DNA from: an uncultured Gammaproteobacteria bacterium
GTDB taxonomy: Bacteria; Pseudomonadota; Gammaproteobacteria; Xanthomonadales; Xanthomonadaceae
Direction of reading: 5' to 3'
DNA: 34,710 nucleotides
Assembly: GCA_946885735.1 (NCBI GenBank)
Contig: CAMPGW010000023.1
Span: forward strand, 1-34,710
Shown in pieces: positions 34,680 to 34,710 of this stretch (position 1 is the first letter of the stretch; each line of letters opens with the position of its first letter). Below the pieces are notes generated by a model. It was not told the origin of the DNA. It made no database searches and worked only from the letters and a program-made list of their open reading frames with translations. Position numbers and translations under genes: made by a program.

Positions 34680-34710
34680 ATGTTCGCCCGCGACACGCGC
34701 ATTGCCGGTT
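34680..34710 (+). CDS. glyA: start of a gene cut by the window edge, probably serine hydroxymethyltransferase
   Basis: Only ten codons are present: MFARDTRIAG. An AGGA ribosome site (34669-34672) lies 7 nt before the ATG and a good -10 lies upstream, so this is a real gene start. The pattern M-F-x-R-D-x-R-I matches the N-terminus of GlyA from Xanthomonas-type bacteria, which interconverts serine and glycine with tetrahydrofolate. Ten residues cannot prove this. Confidence 0.45.
   Translation, partial: MFARDTRIAG

Noticed and set aside
1..34710. CRISPR arrays, prophage, transposases, tRNA or rRNA genes
   Set aside because: No regular repeat-spacer pattern, integrase, transposase motif, tRNA T-loop or rRNA stretch was seen. 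The only repeats are the HYR-coding units, the twin boxes and the palindrome at 17009-17104.

Overview
The window is 34.7 kb of very GC-rich, densely coding bacterial chromosome. The best clue to the organism is the type II secretion operon, whose order gspE-F-G-H-I-J-K-L-M-N-D with a lipoprotein secretin is that of the xps cluster of Xanthomonas. This, with the high GC, a DsbC-type isomerase, single-chain PurL, EttA and PyrF, points to a gammaproteobacterium of the order Xanthomonadales/Lysobacterales. I cannot fix the genus. No tRNA, rRNA, insertion sequence, integrase, prophage or CRISPR array was seen. The region looks like core chromosome, not an island.

Layout. 1-95: no gene seen. 96-5137 (minus): a lipid block, with a secreted barrel-like protein of unknown role (first), a long-form acyl-CoA dehydrogenase, a WS/DGAT acyltransferase and an alpha/beta hydrolase; the last two overlap by 4 nt. 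5262-6182 (minus): redox chaperone Hsp33. 6241-9243 (plus): a secreted protein that looks like two NTF2-type halves, directly abutting mtgA, then a polyprenyl-phosphate glycosyltransferase and a CBS-pair protein. 9268-12029 (minus): a hemolysin-III/PAQR membrane protein, a CPBP intramembrane protease and a lipoprotein S33 hydrolase, the last two forming an operon. 12225-16988 (plus): DsbC and PurL.

16989-17193 holds a palindromic REP-like element and a strong bidirectional terminator. 17194-19476 (minus) is a large exported protein built from Ig/PKD-like and HYR repeats. It is transcribed divergently from the type II secretion operon (19705-30190), and the shared 228-bp spacer carries two direct copies of a 12-nt motif. 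Two family-2 glycosyltransferases follow gspD closely (30214-31976). 32001-34479 (minus) is ettA-pyrF. The last 31 bases begin a plus-strand gene, probably glyA.

How the genes work together. The Gsp genes make a nearly complete type II secretion machine: ATPase E, platform F/L/M, pseudopilins G-K, GspC-like coupler N and secretin D. The prepilin peptidase gspO is not in the window. The divergent HYR protein is a candidate substrate or surface partner (inference). GspE lacks the usual four-cysteine zinc site. The WS/DGAT, hydrolase and acyl-CoA dehydrogenase genes suggest storage-lipid turnover. All gaps between genes are under about 230 bp; those that show something are described as features.
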